Origin: DATLFQ01 sp035540915
GTDB lineage: Bacteria > Actinomycetota > Acidimicrobiia > Acidimicrobiales > GCA-2861595
Direction of reading: 5' to 3'
NCBI GenBank assembly: GCA_035540915.1
Contig: DATLFQ010000027.1
Coordinates: 1-6,724, forward strand
Length of the DNA: 6,724 nt
The translations under genes were made by a program, and so were the position numbers. Each line of letters opens with the position of its first letter. The first letter of the stretch is position 1. This document shows positions 6,304-6,724 of this stretch, one piece after another. The notes under the pieces are model-generated. The model was given only the letters and a program-made list of their open reading frames with translations, was not told the origin of the DNA and did not search any database.

Positions 6304-6724
6304 ATGCTGCTCTCCCCCCGCCGCCCCACCCGCCAGATCCACGTCGGCCCGGTCGCCGTGGGCGGCGGCGCGCCGGTCAGCGTCCAGTCGATGACCGTGA
6401 CCAAGACGGCCGACGTCGACGGCACGCTGGCCCAGATCTACGCCCTGGCCGCGGCCGGGGCCGTTGACCACGCAACCCATCACCGCCACCTGGATGGGCA
6501 GGCTCTCGGCCTCCAGCGCGGCCTGGGCCTTCTTGGCCACCGCGATCACGTCGATCTCGGCCCGACCGCACGAGGGACAGGCAATGAGGTCCAGGCCCTT
6601 GCGCTCCCGCAGGCCGAGGGCCTCGAGCAGCTGGCGACCGGCACGCGCCTCCTCGACCGGATCGGCGGTGAGCGAGTAGCGGATGGTGTCGCCGATGCCC
6701 TCGGCCAGCAGCGTGGCGATCCCG
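6304..6724 (+). CDS. ispG: IspG (4-hydroxy-3-methylbut-2-enyl diphosphate synthase), 5' part; genuine IspG only to 6462, chimeric after
   Basis: IspG is the [4Fe-4S] enzyme that converts 2-C-methyl-D-erythritol 2,4-cyclodiphosphate to HMBPP, the next-to-last MEP-pathway step. Residues 1-53 (6304-6462) read as a normal IspG N-terminus: RQIHVGPVAVGGGAPVSVQS (10-29), then MTVTKTADVDGTLAQIYALA (30-49) and AAGA (50-53). Homologues continue here with a DIVR-like strand of the TIM barrel. Instead the frame gives VDHATHHRHLDGQ and further sequence without family resemblance. It stays open to the window end only because the GC-rich opposite strand lacks stops. From 6454 on, the real coding information is IspG C-terminus on the minus strand. 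The ATG has no strong ribosome site (AGGC 6291-6294 at best), and no other start lies in frame between the palindrome and 6304. As written, the product could not be active. Confidence 0.85.
   Translation, partial: MLLSPRRPTRQIHVGPVAVGGGAPVSVQSMTVTKTADVDGTLAQIYALAAAGAVDHATHHRHLDGQALGLQRGLGLLGHRDHVDLGPTARGTGNEVQALALPQAEGLEQLATGTRLLDRIGGERVADGVADALGQQRGDP
6454..6462. other. ispG: Inversion/chimera junction inside ispG
   Basis: GCCGGGGCC is shared by both sides of the join. On the + strand it encodes the last recognisable N-terminal residues (A-G-A, 51-53). On the minus strand it encodes the G-P-G of NGPG. The exact breakpoint therefore cannot be placed more finely than these nine bases. Nine bases of inverted microhomology fit a template-switch or foldback chimera, and fit equally an inversion between two short inverted repeats. 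Confidence 0.8.
6454..6724 (-). CDS. ispG: IspG C-terminal iron-sulfur domain, inverted fragment (middle of the gene outside the window)
   Basis: Read on the minus strand from 6723 to 6454, the sequence gives 90 residues of clear IspG C-terminus. It begins GIATLLAEGIGDTIRYSLTA, continues DPVEEARAGRQLLEALGLRE, has CPSCGRAEIDVIAVAKKA, and ends IQVAVMGCVVNGPG. The three cluster cysteines are present (codons at 6579-6577, 6570-6568 and 6474-6472). The fourth ligand, the Glu that normally follows NGPG, is missing: the next codon is CGC (Arg), and the frame then runs into the antisense of the ispG 5' end. The gene's 5' side would lie to the right of the window. Codon use and base composition match the neighbours, so the fragment most likely belongs to the same gene as the + strand piece at 6304 rather than to a foreign copy. 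Confidence 0.88.

Noticed and set aside
6463..6724. A novel protein fused to the IspG N-terminus on the + strand
   Set aside because: The frame is open, but the opposite strand encodes an unmistakable IspG C-terminus with its three cluster cysteines, which fully explains the sequence.
1..6724. CRISPR array, tRNA/rRNA, insertion sequence, toxin-antitoxin or phage-defence genes
   Set aside because: I saw no direct-repeat array, no tRNA-like cloverleaf, no transposase and no accessory gene. All coding space is filled by housekeeping genes.

Overview
The window looks like a piece of a high-GC actinobacterial chromosome. Codons end overwhelmingly in G or C, and GTG starts, stop/start overlaps and very short gaps are common. 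The gene order S2, EF-Ts, UMP kinase, RRF, CdsA, DXR, site-2 protease, IspG is the classic actinobacterial translation / membrane / isoprenoid cluster. The acidic N-terminal extension on CdsA and the wording of several proteins suggest a deep branch such as Acidimicrobiia. That placement is inference from memory of the families; I could not search.

Layout, all left to right on the + strand: the C-terminal tail of rpsB (1-180), tsf (173-967), pyrH (978-1703), frr (1703-2275), cdsA (2313-3767), dxr (3776-4933) and rseP (4930-6210). A 93-nt gap follows, holding a 70-nt near-perfect palindrome (6215-6284), and then the start of ispG (6304 on). The genes from rpsB to rseP are overlapping or nearly so and probably form one transcription unit. 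No promoter is recognisable inside it. rpsB/tsf/frr serve translation, pyrH makes UDP for nucleotide supply, cdsA makes CDP-diacylglycerol for phospholipids, dxr and ispG are MEP-pathway steps toward isoprenoids, and rseP is a membrane protease acting on membrane-embedded substrates such as anti-sigma factors.

The right end is the oddest part. ispG reads normally on the + strand for 53 codons. At a 9-base GC-rich stretch (6454-6462) the sequence then switches to the C-terminal 90 codons of IspG on the MINUS strand, running to the window end. The middle of IspG is absent from the window, and the fourth iron-sulfur cluster ligand (a Glu) is lost exactly at the join. This is either an inverted chimera created during amplification or assembly, or a real inversion inside an essential gene. 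An artefact is the more likely reading, but it is the one place where the sequence departs sharply from expectation. Apart from this join and the palindrome, the window is ordinary housekeeping DNA, and I see no undescribed multi-gene system.
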